DNA from: Streptomyces abyssalis
Lineage (GTDB): Bacteria; Actinomycetota; Actinomycetes; Streptomycetales; Streptomycetaceae
Length of the DNA: 64,000 bases
Reading direction: 5' to 3'
Assembly (NCBI RefSeq): GCF_001751365.1
Contig: NZ_LJGT01000040.1
Coordinates: 310,001-374,000 of the forward strand
A program made the translations under genes and the position numbers. Of this stretch, positions 41,853 to 49,969 are shown in pieces; the stretch's first letter is position 1, and each line of letters opens with the position of its first letter. A model generated the notes under the pieces. It was not told the origin of the DNA. It searched no databases and saw only the letters and a list, made by a program, of their open reading frames with translations.

Positions 41853-41880
41853 CCCCCTGCCTTCCGTGGGAGGCAGGGGG
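41853..41880 (+). terminator. Strong hairpin terminator after the thioester-domain gene
   Basis: CCCCCTGCCT (41853-41862) pairs with AGGCAGGGGG (41871-41880); the stem can extend inward by two more pairs. It begins 16 bases after the stop codon and has no T-run. It separates this gene from ettA. Confidence 0.75.
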
Positions 41881-42009
41881 GTTCGCATGCGTCGATGCGC
41901 CCTCGTCCGCCCCGTTTCGGGGTCCGGGCGAGTGTGCGGCAAGATGGGTGTCGTCTGCCCATGCGGCGAGGCCGCGCCCCGAAACCTACTGACTGCCGGA
42001 CGGTTCCTC

Positions 42010-43674
42010 TTGGCTGAGTACATCTACACCCTTCGCAAGGCGCGCAAGGCGCACGGAGACAAGGTGATCCTCGACGACGTCACCCTGAGCTTCCTGCCCG
42101 GCGCGAAGATCGGTGTCGTGGGGCCGAACGGCGCGGGCAAGTCGACGGTGCTGCGCATCATGGCCGGGCTCGACCACCCCTCCAACGGAGACGCGCAGCT
42201 CACACCCGGCAACACCGTCGGCATCCTGCTCCAGGAGCCGCCACTGGACGAGTCGAAGACCGTCCTGGAGAACGTCGAGGCCGGGGTCGCGGAGACCAAG
42301 GCCAAGCTCGACCGGTTCAACGCCATCGCCGAGCAGATGGCGACCGAGTACACCGACGAGCTCATGGAGGAGATGGGCAAGCTCCAGGAGCAGCTCGACC
42401 ACTCGAACGCCTGGGACCTGGAATCGCAGCTGGAGCAGGCCATGGACGCCCTGGGCTGCCCGCCCGGCGAATGGCCCGTCACCAACCTCTCCGGCGGTGA
42501 GAAGCGCCGCGTCGCGCTGTGCAAGCTGCTGCTCGAACAGCCCGATCTGCTCCTCCTCGACGAGCCCACCAACCACCTGGACGCCGAGTCCGTCCAGTGG
42601 CTGGAGCAGCACCTCGCGCAGTACCCCGGCACAGTCGTCGCCATCACCCACGACAGGTACTTCCTCGACAACGTCGCCGGCTGGATCATGGAGCTGGACC
42701 GCGGCCGTGCCATCGGCTACGAGGGCAACTACTCCACCTACCTGGAGAAGAAGCAGTCCCGCCTGAAGGTCGAGGGCCAGAAGGACGCCAAGCGCGCCAA
42801 GCGGCTCAAGGACGAGCTGGAGTGGGTCCGTTCCAACGCGAAGGGACGGCAGGCCAAGTCCCGTGCGAGGCTGACCCGCTACGAGGAGATGGCCGCCGAG
42901 GCCGAGAAGACCCGGAAGCTGGACTTCGAGGAGATCCAGATCCCGCCGGGCCCGCGCCTGGGCAACGTCGTCGTGGAGGTCGAGCACCTCAGCAAGGGCT
43001 TCGGCGAGAAGCTCCTCATCGACGACCTCTCCTTCACGCTTCCGCGCAACGGCATCGTCGGCGTGATCGGACCGAACGGCGCAGGCAAGACGACGCTGTT
43101 CAAGATGATCCAGGGCCTGGAGGAGCCGGACTCCGGCGTCATCAAGGTGGGTGACTCCGTCAAGATCTCCTACGTCGACCAGAGCCGGGCGAACATCGAC
43201 GGCAAGAAGACGCTGTGGGCCGTCGTCTCCGACGAACTGGACTACATCAACGTCGGCCAGGTCGAAATGCCCTCCCGCGCCTACGTGTCGGCGTTCGGCT
43301 TCAAGGGCCCGGACCAGCAGAAGCCGGCGGGCGTCCTCTCCGGCGGTGAGCGCAACCGGCTGAACCTGGCGCTGACGCTCAAGCAGGGCGGCAACCTGCT
43401 CCTGCTCGACGAGCCGACCAACGACCTCGACGTGGAGACGCTCTCCTCGCTGGAGAACGCGCTGCTGGACTTCCCGGGCTGCGCCGTGGTCGTCTCCCAC
43501 GACCGCTGGTTCCTGGACCGCGTAGCCACGCACATCCTCGCCTACGAGGGCGAGTCCAAGTGGTTCTGGTTCGAGGGGAACTTCGAGGCGTACGAGAAGA
43601 ACAAGATCGAGCGGCTGGGCCCGGACGCCGCGCGCCCGCACCGCGCCACGTACAAGAAGCTCACCCGCGGCTGA
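42010..43674 (+). CDS. ettA: Energy-dependent translational throttle protein EttA (ABC-F)
   Basis: The protein has 554 residues from TTG 42010, matching the 555 of E. coli EttA; the ORF is open to 41833 but the family begins AEYIYTLRKARKAHGDKVIL. Two ABC domains have Walker A GPNGAGKST (about 38-46) and GPNGAGKTT, signatures NLSGGEKRRVALCKLL and LSGGERNRLNLALTL, and Walker B LLLLDEPTNHLD and LLLLDEPTNDLD. The arm and linker between them are charged (KDAKRAKRLKDELEWV). There is no membrane domain: it binds the ribosomal E site and gates elongation by ATP/ADP ratio. Confidence 0.95.
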   Translation: MAEYIYTLRKARKAHGDKVILDDVTLSFLPGAKIGVVGPNGAGKSTVLRIMAGLDHPSNGDAQLTPGNTVGILLQEPPLDESKTVLENVEAGVAETKAKLDRFNAIAEQMATEYTDELMEEMGKLQEQLDHSNAWDLESQLEQAMDALGCPPGEWPVTNLSGGEKRRVALCKLLLEQPDLLLLDEPTNHLDAESVQWLEQHLAQYPGTVVAITHDRYFLDNVAGWIMELDRGRAIGYEGNYSTYLEKKQSRLKVEGQKDAKRAKRLKDELEWVRSNAKGRQAKSRARLTRYEEMAAEAEKTRKLDFEEIQIPPGPRLGNVVVEVEHLSKGFGEKLLIDDLSFTLPRNGIVGVIGPNGAGKTTLFKMIQGLEEPDSGVIKVGDSVKISYVDQSRANIDGKKTLWAVVSDELDYINVGQVEMPSRAYVSAFGFKGPDQQKPAGVLSGGERNRLNLALTLKQGGNLLLLDEPTNDLDVETLSSLENALLDFPGCAVVVSHDRWFLDRVATHILAYEGESKWFWFEGNFEAYEKNKIERLGPDAARPHRATYKKLTRG

Positions 43675-43693
43675 GGCAGGCTGATCGGTTCAC

Positions 43694-44140
43694 GTGCGTC
43701 ATACATACCGGTGCCCCCTGCGCTGGTCGGACATGGACGCCTACGGGCACGTCAACAACGTCGTCCACCTCCGTTATCTGGAGGAGGCGCGGATCGACTT
43801 CATGTTCCGGCTGGCGGGGGAGGCCGCGGACGCGTCCCCCACGGACCCGGCGCCGTTCAAGGCCGGCTGCGTGGTGGCACGGCACGAGATCGACTACCTG
43901 CGGCCGCTCTTCCACCGGTACGAGCCGGTCACGGTCGACATCTGGGTGACGAAGCTCAACGCGGCGTCGGCCACGCTCGCGTACGAGATCAAGGACGCGG
44001 CGACGGTCTACGTACGGGCGGAGACCGTCATCGTCCCCTACGACCTGGAGAAGGAGCACCCGCGGCGGCTCACCCCCGGCGAACGGGCGTTCCTGGAGGA
44101 CTACTTCGATGACAGCGCGGCAGCGCCTCGTATTCGCTGA
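43694..44140 (+). CDS. Acyl-CoA thioesterase (hot-dog fold, 4HBT type)
   Basis: The protein has 148 residues from GTG 43694. The motif RWSDMDAYGHVNNVVHLRYLEEAR (catalytic Asp in SDMDAYGHVNN) is the hallmark of 4-hydroxybenzoyl-CoA thioesterase/YbgC-like enzymes; EIDYLRPLFHRYEPV is the second conserved strand. It hydrolyses acyl-CoA thioesters in the cytoplasm; the acyl group is unknown. It starts 19 bases after the ettA stop and overlaps the next gene by 32 bases, so the three are probably one transcript. Confidence 0.9.
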   Translation: MRHTYRCPLRWSDMDAYGHVNNVVHLRYLEEARIDFMFRLAGEAADASPTDPAPFKAGCVVARHEIDYLRPLFHRYEPVTVDIWVTKLNAASATLAYEIKDAATVYVRAETVIVPYDLEKEHPRRLTPGERAFLEDYFDDSAAAPRIR

Positions 44141-44777
44141 CCCGGGAGAGGCCGCGGGGCTCGACGCCTTTTTGCGTCGGCTGCTGCGCTGGGAGAAGGC
44201 CGCCGCCGTCCGCATCCAGGCGGGCGCCGGCACCGGTGCCGTGGGCGTATTCGCCAAGCCCGCGCGCTTCGACGTCCTGGCCGTACGGACGGCACGGCTG
44301 CTGGAGCCCGCCGAGGTCGACGTCACCGTCTCGGCCGGCGAACTCCTCGAAGGCATCGACGAGTCGGCCGAAGCCTTCACGGTGCCCGGCGCCGTGACGG
44401 GTCCGCCGTGGGCCGGCATGCTGCCCCCGCGCGGCGGCTGGGAGGCGTTCGGCGAGGTCCCCGCGGACGCCGTGCGGACGGTCGCAGCCGCGGCCATCGG
44501 TGAATTCCGCCAGCGCGCCGAGCAGCTGGGCCGGCAGGAGCGCAGCCGCGAGAAGCTGGACGCGCTCGCCGAGGAGATCTGGTCCCGGCCGCTGGGCAGG
44601 ACGCAGCTGCCGCTGCGCGCGGCGCACGCCGCACATGCCTTGGGATTCCTCGTGGGTGAGGCCCCGCTGAAGCTGCTCCGGTCCGGTTCCTGGTTGCGGC
44701 TTCGCACGCAGGCCGGTTCGGTGGTGGTTCGGAGCGGCTCCGAGAAGGGGCCGGGGCTGAGCGTCACCCCGGTGTGA
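44109..44777 (+). CDS. Conserved hypothetical protein
   Basis: The protein has 222 residues. The ATG lies inside the thioesterase gene (32-base overlap in another frame). I do not recognise a domain. The sequence is soluble, with an N-terminal FLRRLLRWEKAAAVRIQ stretch, GAVGVFAKPARFDVLAVRTAR strand-like segments, PGAVTGPPWAGMLPPRGGW and a helix-rich C-terminal half (IGEFRQRAEQLGRQERSREK, RAAHAAHALGFL). Its coupled start suggests a role linked to the thioesterase. Confidence 0.75.
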   Translation: MTARQRLVFADPGEAAGLDAFLRRLLRWEKAAAVRIQAGAGTGAVGVFAKPARFDVLAVRTARLLEPAEVDVTVSAGELLEGIDESAEAFTVPGAVTGPPWAGMLPPRGGWEAFGEVPADAVRTVAAAAIGEFRQRAEQLGRQERSREKLDALAEEIWSRPLGRTQLPLRAAHAAHALGFLVGEAPLKLLRSGSWLRLRTQAGSVVVRSGSEKGPGLSVTPV

Positions 44778-44796
44778 TCCCGGCGGTCCGCACGGT

Positions 44797-44824
44797 TCTC
44801 CGGCTCTGCGTCTCCGGCTCTGCG
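44797..44824. repeat. 14-bp perfect tandem duplication
   Basis: TCTCCGGCTCTGCG occurs at 44797-44810 and 44811-44824, in the 109-bp gap between the convergent unknown and glbO genes. No function is apparent. Confidence 0.85.
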
Positions 44825-44886
44825 CCTCTGCAGCTCTCGGCGGTGCCGCAGGCGGCGGTTGTTCACGTGCTCGGTGAACCGGGCGC

Positions 44887-45288
44887 TCAGTCCGGTGAGT
44901 TGACCATGGAACCGGCCGCGTACACGAGGTAGTGCCACAGCTGCCGTTCGTGCTCGGGCGCGAGGCCGAGGCTGTCGACGGCGTCCCGCATGTGCTTCAG
45001 CCAGGCGTCGTGCGCGGCACGGTCGACCTTGAACGGCACGTGACGCATGCGCAGTCGGGGGTGCCCGCGTTGGTCGCTGTAGGTGCGGGGGCCGCCCCAG
45101 TACTGGATGAGGAAGAGCGTCAGCCTTTCCTCGGCGGGGCCGAGATCCTCCTCCGGGTACATGGGGCGCAGCACTGGATCTTCGGCGACACCCTGGTAGA
45201 AGCGGTGCACCAGGCGCCGGAAGGTCTCCTCGCCCCCGACCTGCTCGTAGAAGGTCTGCGTCTGCAAGCTGCCGCGCGGAATCTCCAT
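44887..45288 (-). CDS. glbO: Group II truncated hemoglobin
   Basis: The protein has 133 residues, normal for trHbO. ATG 45288 follows GGGAGG by 4 bases; ATG 45300 has no ribosome-binding site. Family residues are FYEQVGGEETFRRLVHRFYQ (B10 Tyr at 31), Tyr44 in LRPMYPEEDL at CD1, the proximal His83 in MRHVPFKV and Trp96 (G8) in HDAWLKHM. Such proteins bind O2 tightly and may detoxify NO or peroxide. It stands alone, convergent with 44109-44777. Confidence 0.93.
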   Translation of the reverse strand: MEIPRGSLQTQTFYEQVGGEETFRRLVHRFYQGVAEDPVLRPMYPEEDLGPAEERLTLFLIQYWGGPRTYSDQRGHPRLRMRHVPFKVDRAAHDAWLKHMRDAVDSLGLAPEHERQLWHYLVYAAGSMVNSPD

Positions 45289-45709
45289 CACGCCTCCCAT
45301 GGTCGCAGATGCGTCCGCGACGTCATCAGGCGTCGTACGAGCGACCGGGGGAGGCACGCTCCGGTGGCACGCCGCATGCCGGGAGACCGCCGCGTCCGCA
45401 GGCCCCGGTGGGACCAGTCCCACGCGGCGAGCCCCACGCGGCGGGCGGTCCGGGTGCCGTCCCGGCCGGTGAACGGGACGACCGGCGGTCGGCGCTGTCC
45501 GGGCGAGCGCGGGCCGCCGCGACACGGACCGGCCATCGCTCACATCCCCGGTCTCCGGCGCCCGGGCCGGAGGGCCTGCGTCCGGCCCCGGCAGCAGGGC
45601 GGCGCGGGTGCTCAGGCCGGGAGCGAGGACCTCGCCGGCCGGGCCCGGCCCGGCCCGGACCGGAGCCGGGGGCGCGCTGCCCGGGCCGCGCACCCCCGGC
45701 GGAGCCGGA
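45289..45709. other. Gene-free gap between glbO and the ABC-2 permease
   Basis: About 420 bp, extremely GC-rich, with GGCCC-type low-complexity sequence around 45635-45665. The open frames here are Arg/Pro-rich shadows with no credible start. I see no RNA gene. It must hold the glbO promoter and the end of the exporter transcript. Confidence 0.6.
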
Positions 45710-46789
45710 CTACGCGTCGTCCCAGCGGAAGAGCCGGGAGGCGATCAGCGTGACCACCGCTGCGAAGCCCAGCAGCCCGCCCATCACCGGCAGCGCCGCG
45801 CCCCAGCTCTCGCCCCTGCTCAGTACGGCCTGCATCGCCTCCGCGAGGTGGGTGAGAGGCAGGTAGTCGGAGACGGTACGCACCCAGGGCGGTGCGATCT
45901 CCAGAGGGAAGAACGACCCGGACAGGAACGCCATGGGCAGGACGATGATCTGCGCGAGCCCGTTCGCCGCCTCCTCCGTCTTCGCCCACGAGCCTATGAG
46001 CAGCCCGATCGACATGAAGGCCAGCGTGCCGCAGGCGACCAGCGGGAGGCAGAGCCACCAGTTCCCCGACAGCTGCAGCCCGTAGTAGGGGAGGGTGGCC
46101 AGGCCGATGAAGATGGCGGTCTGCGCGAACGCGAGTGCCAGGTTCACGCCGACGCGCGCGCCGATCACCGAACCCGGGCCCACCGGGGCCAGCCACAGCC
46201 GCCGCAGGATCCGCTTCTTCCGCCAGCTAACGAGGTTGAACGCCGAGCCGAAGACCCCGCCCATGGCGACGGCCCAGCTCAGCAGCCCCGGAGTGAGGAA
46301 CTGTATGGGCTTGACCGACCTGTCCTCGACGCGTTCCGCGGTCAGCCGGTAGGCGGGAGGCTCTCCCGTCGCCTTCTGATTGGCCTGCTGGACCACGGAG
46401 TCGACGAGGCCGCGCACGTTGCCCGAGCGGACCGAGTCGGCGGCGGAGTAGCGCAGAGCGATCTCGCCCTCGCCGTCCTGGAAGACGGCGGCGTCGGTAT
46501 CGCCCTCCCGCACCTTCTTCAGCGCTGCGGCCTTCGCGGCGGCCGAGCCGTCCGTCTTCTCGATGCTCAGCACGTCGCGCAGCTGCGCGCGTTCCGCGTC
46601 GGGGATGTCGTCGAGAATCCTGACGTCGCCGACCTGGACGATCTTCGCCTGTGCCGTGGAGTCGTTGGCGAAGAGGGCGCCGAAGAGCGCGAGGAACATC
46701 AGGGGGAAGACCAGCATGAAGAAGACGGCGGCCCGGTCCCGCAGGAGCCCGAGCGCCATGGCCCTGGACAGGCTGACGAAGCTCTTCAT
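45710..46789 (-). CDS. ABC-2 type exporter permease
   Basis: The protein has 359 residues. After MKSFVSLSRAMALGLLRDRA comes one membrane helix (FFMLVFPLMFLALFGALF), an exterior domain of about 150 residues, then five helices (from PGLLSWAVAMGGVFGSAFNL to LPVMGGLLGFAAVVTLIASR). This is the YhgE/YadH-like ABC-2 layout with a large loop. Its ATG overlaps the ATPase stop (ATGA). With the ATPase it forms a drug- or lipid-type exporter; the substrate is unknown. Confidence 0.9.
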   Translation of the reverse strand: MKSFVSLSRAMALGLLRDRAAVFFMLVFPLMFLALFGALFANDSTAQAKIVQVGDVRILDDIPDAERAQLRDVLSIEKTDGSAAAKAAALKKVREGDTDAAVFQDGEGEIALRYSAADSVRSGNVRGLVDSVVQQANQKATGEPPAYRLTAERVEDRSVKPIQFLTPGLLSWAVAMGGVFGSAFNLVSWRKKRILRRLWLAPVGPGSVIGARVGVNLALAFAQTAIFIGLATLPYYGLQLSGNWWLCLPLVACGTLAFMSIGLLIGSWAKTEEAANGLAQIIVLPMAFLSGSFFPLEIAPPWVRTVSDYLPLTHLAEAMQAVLSRGESWGAALPVMGGLLGFAAVVTLIASRLFRWDDA

Positions 46790-47514
46790 TCGCGGTATTC
46801 CCTCCCCGTGAGCTGGAGGAAGACGTCCTCCAGCGACCGCACCCCCAGCTCCTCGACCAGCTGCGCCGGGGCGCCGACGCGCAGTATCCGTCCGTGGTCC
46901 ATGACGGCCACGCGGTCGCAGAGCGTCTCCGCCTCGTCCATGTAGTGCGTCGTCAGTACGACGGTGCGGCCCTCGGAGTTGATCGTGCGGAGCAGATCCC
47001 ACAGGTTCCGCCTGGCCTGAGGGTCAAGACCCGTCGTGGGCTCGTCCAGGAAGACCAGCTCGGGGTCGTGCACGAGCGCGCAGGCTATCGAGAGCCGCTG
47101 CGCCTGACCGCCCGAGAGCTTGTTCTCGCGTGTGCCGCGCTTGTCGGTCAGACCGACGGTCTCGAGCATCTGGTCCGCGCGTGCACCGGGGACGCCGTAC
47201 AGGGACGCGAAGGTGTGTATCTGTTCGCGGGCGCTGAGCCGCTCGAAGAACGCCGACGCCTGCAGCTGCACGCCTATCCGGTGCAGCAGGGCCGGATTCC
47301 GCGGCCAGGACGCCTCACCCAGCAGACGGGCGGTGCCCGTGTCCGGCTCCCTGAGCCCTTCGATGATCTCCAGCGTGGTGGTCTTGCCCGCCCCGTTGGG
47401 ACCGAGGATGCCGAAGAACTCGCCCCGCTCCACCTCCAGGGAGACGCCGTCGACGGCCTGGGTCTCCCCGTAGCGCTTGCGCAGCCCCTCGGCTGTGATC
47501 GCTTTGTCGGTCAT
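46786..47514 (-). CDS. ABC exporter ATP-binding protein
   Basis: The protein has 242 residues. Walker A is GPNGAGKTT (38-46), Q-loop VQLQASAFFERLSARE, signature LSGGQAQRLSIACALV, Walker B LVFLDEPTTGLD and switch TTHYMDEAE. The family is CcmA/DrrA-like, with ELGVRSLEDVFLQLTGREY at the end. It is shorter than DrrA (about 330) and has no C-terminal extension. It partners the ABC-2 permease gene that overlaps its end, and is divergent from the PIMT-like gene with 71 bp between. Confidence 0.93.
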   Translation of the reverse strand: MTDKAITAEGLRKRYGETQAVDGVSLEVERGEFFGILGPNGAGKTTTLEIIEGLREPDTGTARLLGEASWPRNPALLHRIGVQLQASAFFERLSAREQIHTFASLYGVPGARADQMLETVGLTDKRGTRENKLSGGQAQRLSIACALVHDPELVFLDEPTTGLDPQARRNLWDLLRTINSEGRTVVLTTHYMDEAETLCDRVAVMDHGRILRVGAPAQLVEELGVRSLEDVFLQLTGREYRE

Positions 47515-47585
47515 GGCGGGAGGCTATCGGCGGAAGGTCACCTTCAGGCCTCGCGGGCGGCGCCACCTGGCAGCACAGTGGAGGC

Positions 47586-48539
47586 ATGCCAGCTGTTTCG
47601 GATCTTGTGCGGCAGATCGTCGCCGCCGGTTCGCTCACCGATCCCGCGTGGCAGGCCGCCTTCGCCGAGGTACCGCGTGAACTCTTCGTGCCGTACTACT
47701 ACGTCCCCGCTTCCGGCGGCGGTCAGGAGCGGCTGTGGCGGGAGGATCCCGACCCTGAGCGCCGGCGCCGCTGGCTCGACGGGGTGTACGAGGACGTACC
47801 GCTGGCCACGCGAGTGCGCGACGGCGAACTGATCTCCTCCAGCAGCCAGCCCTCCCTCATGGCGCGGATGCTGGAGGCCCTGGACGTACGGGACGGCATG
47901 CGCGTGCTGGAGATCGGCACCGGCTCCGGCTACAACGCCGCCCTGCTCGCGCACCGCCTGGGCGGGACGCGGGTGACCAGCGTCGACCTCGACCCCGGCA
48001 TCACCGACGCCGCCCGCGAGCACCTGGCCGCCGCGGGGTACCGGCCGAGGGTGGTGACGGGGGACGGTGCGCTGGGCGTCCCGGCGTACGCGCCCTATGA
48101 CCGCGTCATCGCGACGTGCGCGCTGTCCGCCGTGCCGGCCGCCTGGCTCACGCAGTGCGTGCCCGGTGCGCTGGTTCTCGCGCCGGTGGGCACCGGCCTG
48201 GTGGCGCTGCGCGTGGACGGGCCACGGGACGGCGAGGGCCGGTTCCTTCCGACGCCCGCCTTCTTCGTACCGCTCCGCGGGGGGCGTGCGGCGGGGGCCG
48301 TGGCGCAGCAGGCGGCGGCCTCGCGCGGGGTTCCGCGCCACGCGCAGCGGCAGGACTCCTTCCACTTCCTCTCCGGCCTCGCCGGGGGTTCGGCCGAGCC
48401 GCACGAGGTGTACGAGCTGTGGCGCGGCGCAGGCCGTCCACCCCGTGAGCGCTACGGGGTGACCGTCAGGGACGGCGTGCAGTGGGCCTGGCTCGACGAT
48501 CCGGACGGGCCGCACACCTGGGAACTCGACGGGGACTGA
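47586..48539 (+). CDS. Protein-L-isoaspartate O-methyltransferase-like enzyme
   Basis: The protein has 317 residues, longer than housekeeping PIMT (about 210). The core has EVPRELFVPYYYVP (substrate loop), SSSQPSLMARMLEAL, VLEIGTGSGYNAALLAHRLG (SAM motif I), GDGALGVPAYAPYDRVIATCALSAVP and VLAPVGTGLVALRV. The C-terminal 100 residues add FFVPLRGG and PHEVYELWRGAG. Proteins of this kind methylate isoaspartate for repair, and in actinomycetes some copies modify peptide natural products; no precursor peptide or ATP-grasp gene is nearby, so the repair or a general role is the safer reading. Confidence 0.85.
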   Translation: MPAVSDLVRQIVAAGSLTDPAWQAAFAEVPRELFVPYYYVPASGGGQERLWREDPDPERRRRWLDGVYEDVPLATRVRDGELISSSSQPSLMARMLEALDVRDGMRVLEIGTGSGYNAALLAHRLGGTRVTSVDLDPGITDAAREHLAAAGYRPRVVTGDGALGVPAYAPYDRVIATCALSAVPAAWLTQCVPGALVLAPVGTGLVALRVDGPRDGEGRFLPTPAFFVPLRGGRAAGAVAQQAAASRGVPRHAQRQDSFHFLSGLAGGSAEPHEVYELWRGAGRPPRERYGVTVRDGVQWAWLDDPDGPHTWELDGD

Positions 48540-48643
48540 GGCCACAGAAAATGAGTCTTCTTCGGATGTGAACTTCCGCACTCCGGAAGGGAATCGCGGA
48601 GTCACCCCTCCTGTGCGCCCGCGCGTACGTCTACTTTCGGACG

Positions 48644-49378
48644 ATGCTCAGCGGTTGGCCCTTCCTCGCCCTGCTCGGCGGCATCGTGCTGCTGGGGTCG
48701 TCCGTGCAGCGGCTGGCCGGCATCGGGTTCGGACTGCTCGCCTCTCCCGGTCTGGTGCTGCTGATGGGTCCCGTGGAGGGCGTCGCGCTCGTCAACTGCG
48801 CGGGCGTCGTCATCGGGATCGCGGGGCTGGCGAGCAGCTGGCGGCGCGTACGGCTGCGCACCATGGTCCCGCTGGTCGCGGCCGCAGCCCTGACGGTGCC
48901 GCTCGGCGCGTGGCTCGCGCTGCGCCTTCCGGAGCCGGTGCTGCTGACGGGATGCGGGACGCTGATCACCGCCGCGGTGCTGCTCGTGATCTGCGGTGCC
49001 CGGCTCAGGGCCATGCGCGGCAGGGGCGGCGCCGTCGTCGCGGGCGCGGCCAGCGGGTTCATGAACTCCGCAGCCGGCGCGGGCGGTCCGGCGCTGTCCG
49101 TCTACGCCGCCAACGCGGGCTGGACGGCGAGGGAGTTCGTACCCAACGCGCAGTTCTACGGGTTGGCGGTCAACCTCATGTCCGCCTGCGCCAAGGGGAT
49201 GCCCCAACTGACCCGTCCCGCCTGGCTCCTGGTCGCGGGAACCATGTGCGCGGGCATCGTGCTGGGGCACCTGCTCGCCGCCCGTACGCCCGAGAGGGGG
49301 GCGCGCCGCATCACTCTGGGGCTCGCGCTCGCGGGCGGAGTGGCCACCGGGGCGAAGGGACTCTGGCTGCTCGCGTGA
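48644..49378 (+). CDS. TSUP (TauE/SafE) family permease
   Basis: The protein has 244 residues with about eight membrane segments. The repeated family motif appears as SVQRLAGIGFGLLASPGLVL in the first half and GAASGFMNSAAGAGGPALSV in the second half. These carriers move sulfite, sulfonates, sulfolactate or other organic anions; the direction and substrate are not visible here. Ribosome binding upstream of ATG 48644 is weak. It lies alone, not next to sulfur-metabolism genes. Confidence 0.88.
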   Translation: MLSGWPFLALLGGIVLLGSSVQRLAGIGFGLLASPGLVLLMGPVEGVALVNCAGVVIGIAGLASSWRRVRLRTMVPLVAAAALTVPLGAWLALRLPEPVLLTGCGTLITAAVLLVICGARLRAMRGRGGAVVAGAASGFMNSAAGAGGPALSVYAANAGWTAREFVPNAQFYGLAVNLMSACAKGMPQLTRPAWLLVAGTMCAGIVLGHLLAARTPERGARRITLGLALAGGVATGAKGLWLLA

Positions 49379-49969
49379 GCAGCCGGAAAGCGCTGTTACG
49401 GGGAACCGCCGCCGCGTCCGGCGCGTGTTTCCCCGGGAGCCGTGACGGGTTCGGCCGGCGCGCCGGCCGCCTCGGCGGGCTCCGCAGGTCCCGATCCGAA
49501 CAAGATCCCTGCGGAAACGGTGTGGTTGGTGTTCCCCGTGGTCATACTCTGGCGGTGGGTCCCCAACCCGTTGCGACAGACACATCGCACAACGTAGGCG
49601 GGTGGGCGCCGCAACGACCAGGGGGAGGACGGGAAAGCCGTGAAGCAGCCGCATACGGGGCCGGTGCGGGCTCCGGCGTCCGCGCTCGTGCCCCGGCCGT
49701 CACCGGTACCGCTGCCGTGCGGCGAGGATGGGTACGGACGACGGAGGGAACTCCCGCCGCCCGTACGCGAGTACGGGGCGGGGGCTGACCCGTGCTCCCT
49801 CCACACGCGCCGGGTCCCCACCGGCAGGATCCGTACCGGCAGCCTCACCGACCGCAGGAACCGACGACTGAACCACCTGACCGCCTGACCGCCTGACCGA
49901 TTGAACGGCGTGAACCGCCCGACCAGCCCGAACCGACCAGCAGACACGACACAAGCAGCGAGGTGATCG
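49379..49969. other. Intergenic region before the coiled-coil/PP2C/vWA/FHA run
   Basis: About 590 bp. It contains one possible short reading frame (49640-49888) with a good ribosome-binding site, followed by three tandem CCTGACCG copies (49876-49899) and Pro/Arg-coding filler. The promoter of the downstream operon must lie here. No RNA gene was recognised. Confidence 0.55.
49640..49888 (+). CDS. Possible short leader protein
   Basis: The frame encodes 82 residues from GTG, preceded by GGGGGAGG about 11 bases upstream. About 87% of third positions are G or C, as in real genes here, but the composition (Arg, Pro, Gly) is also what random high-GC sequence gives. It has no hydrophobic segment and no domain I recognise. 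The next gene starts 81 bases later. It may be a leader peptide or chance. Confidence 0.3.
   Translation: MKQPHTGPVRAPASALVPRPSPVPLPCGEDGYGRRRELPPPVREYGAGADPCSLHTRRVPTGRIRTGSLTDRRNRRLNHLTA

Noticed and set aside
45309..45866. 185-codon plus-strand frame in the gap after glbO
   Set aside because: Arg/Pro/Gly composition, no ribosome-binding site and overlap with the end of the ABC-2 permease gene on the other strand.
47586..48539. RiPP maturation by the PIMT-like enzyme
   Set aside because: No ATP-grasp ligase or short precursor gene is next to it.
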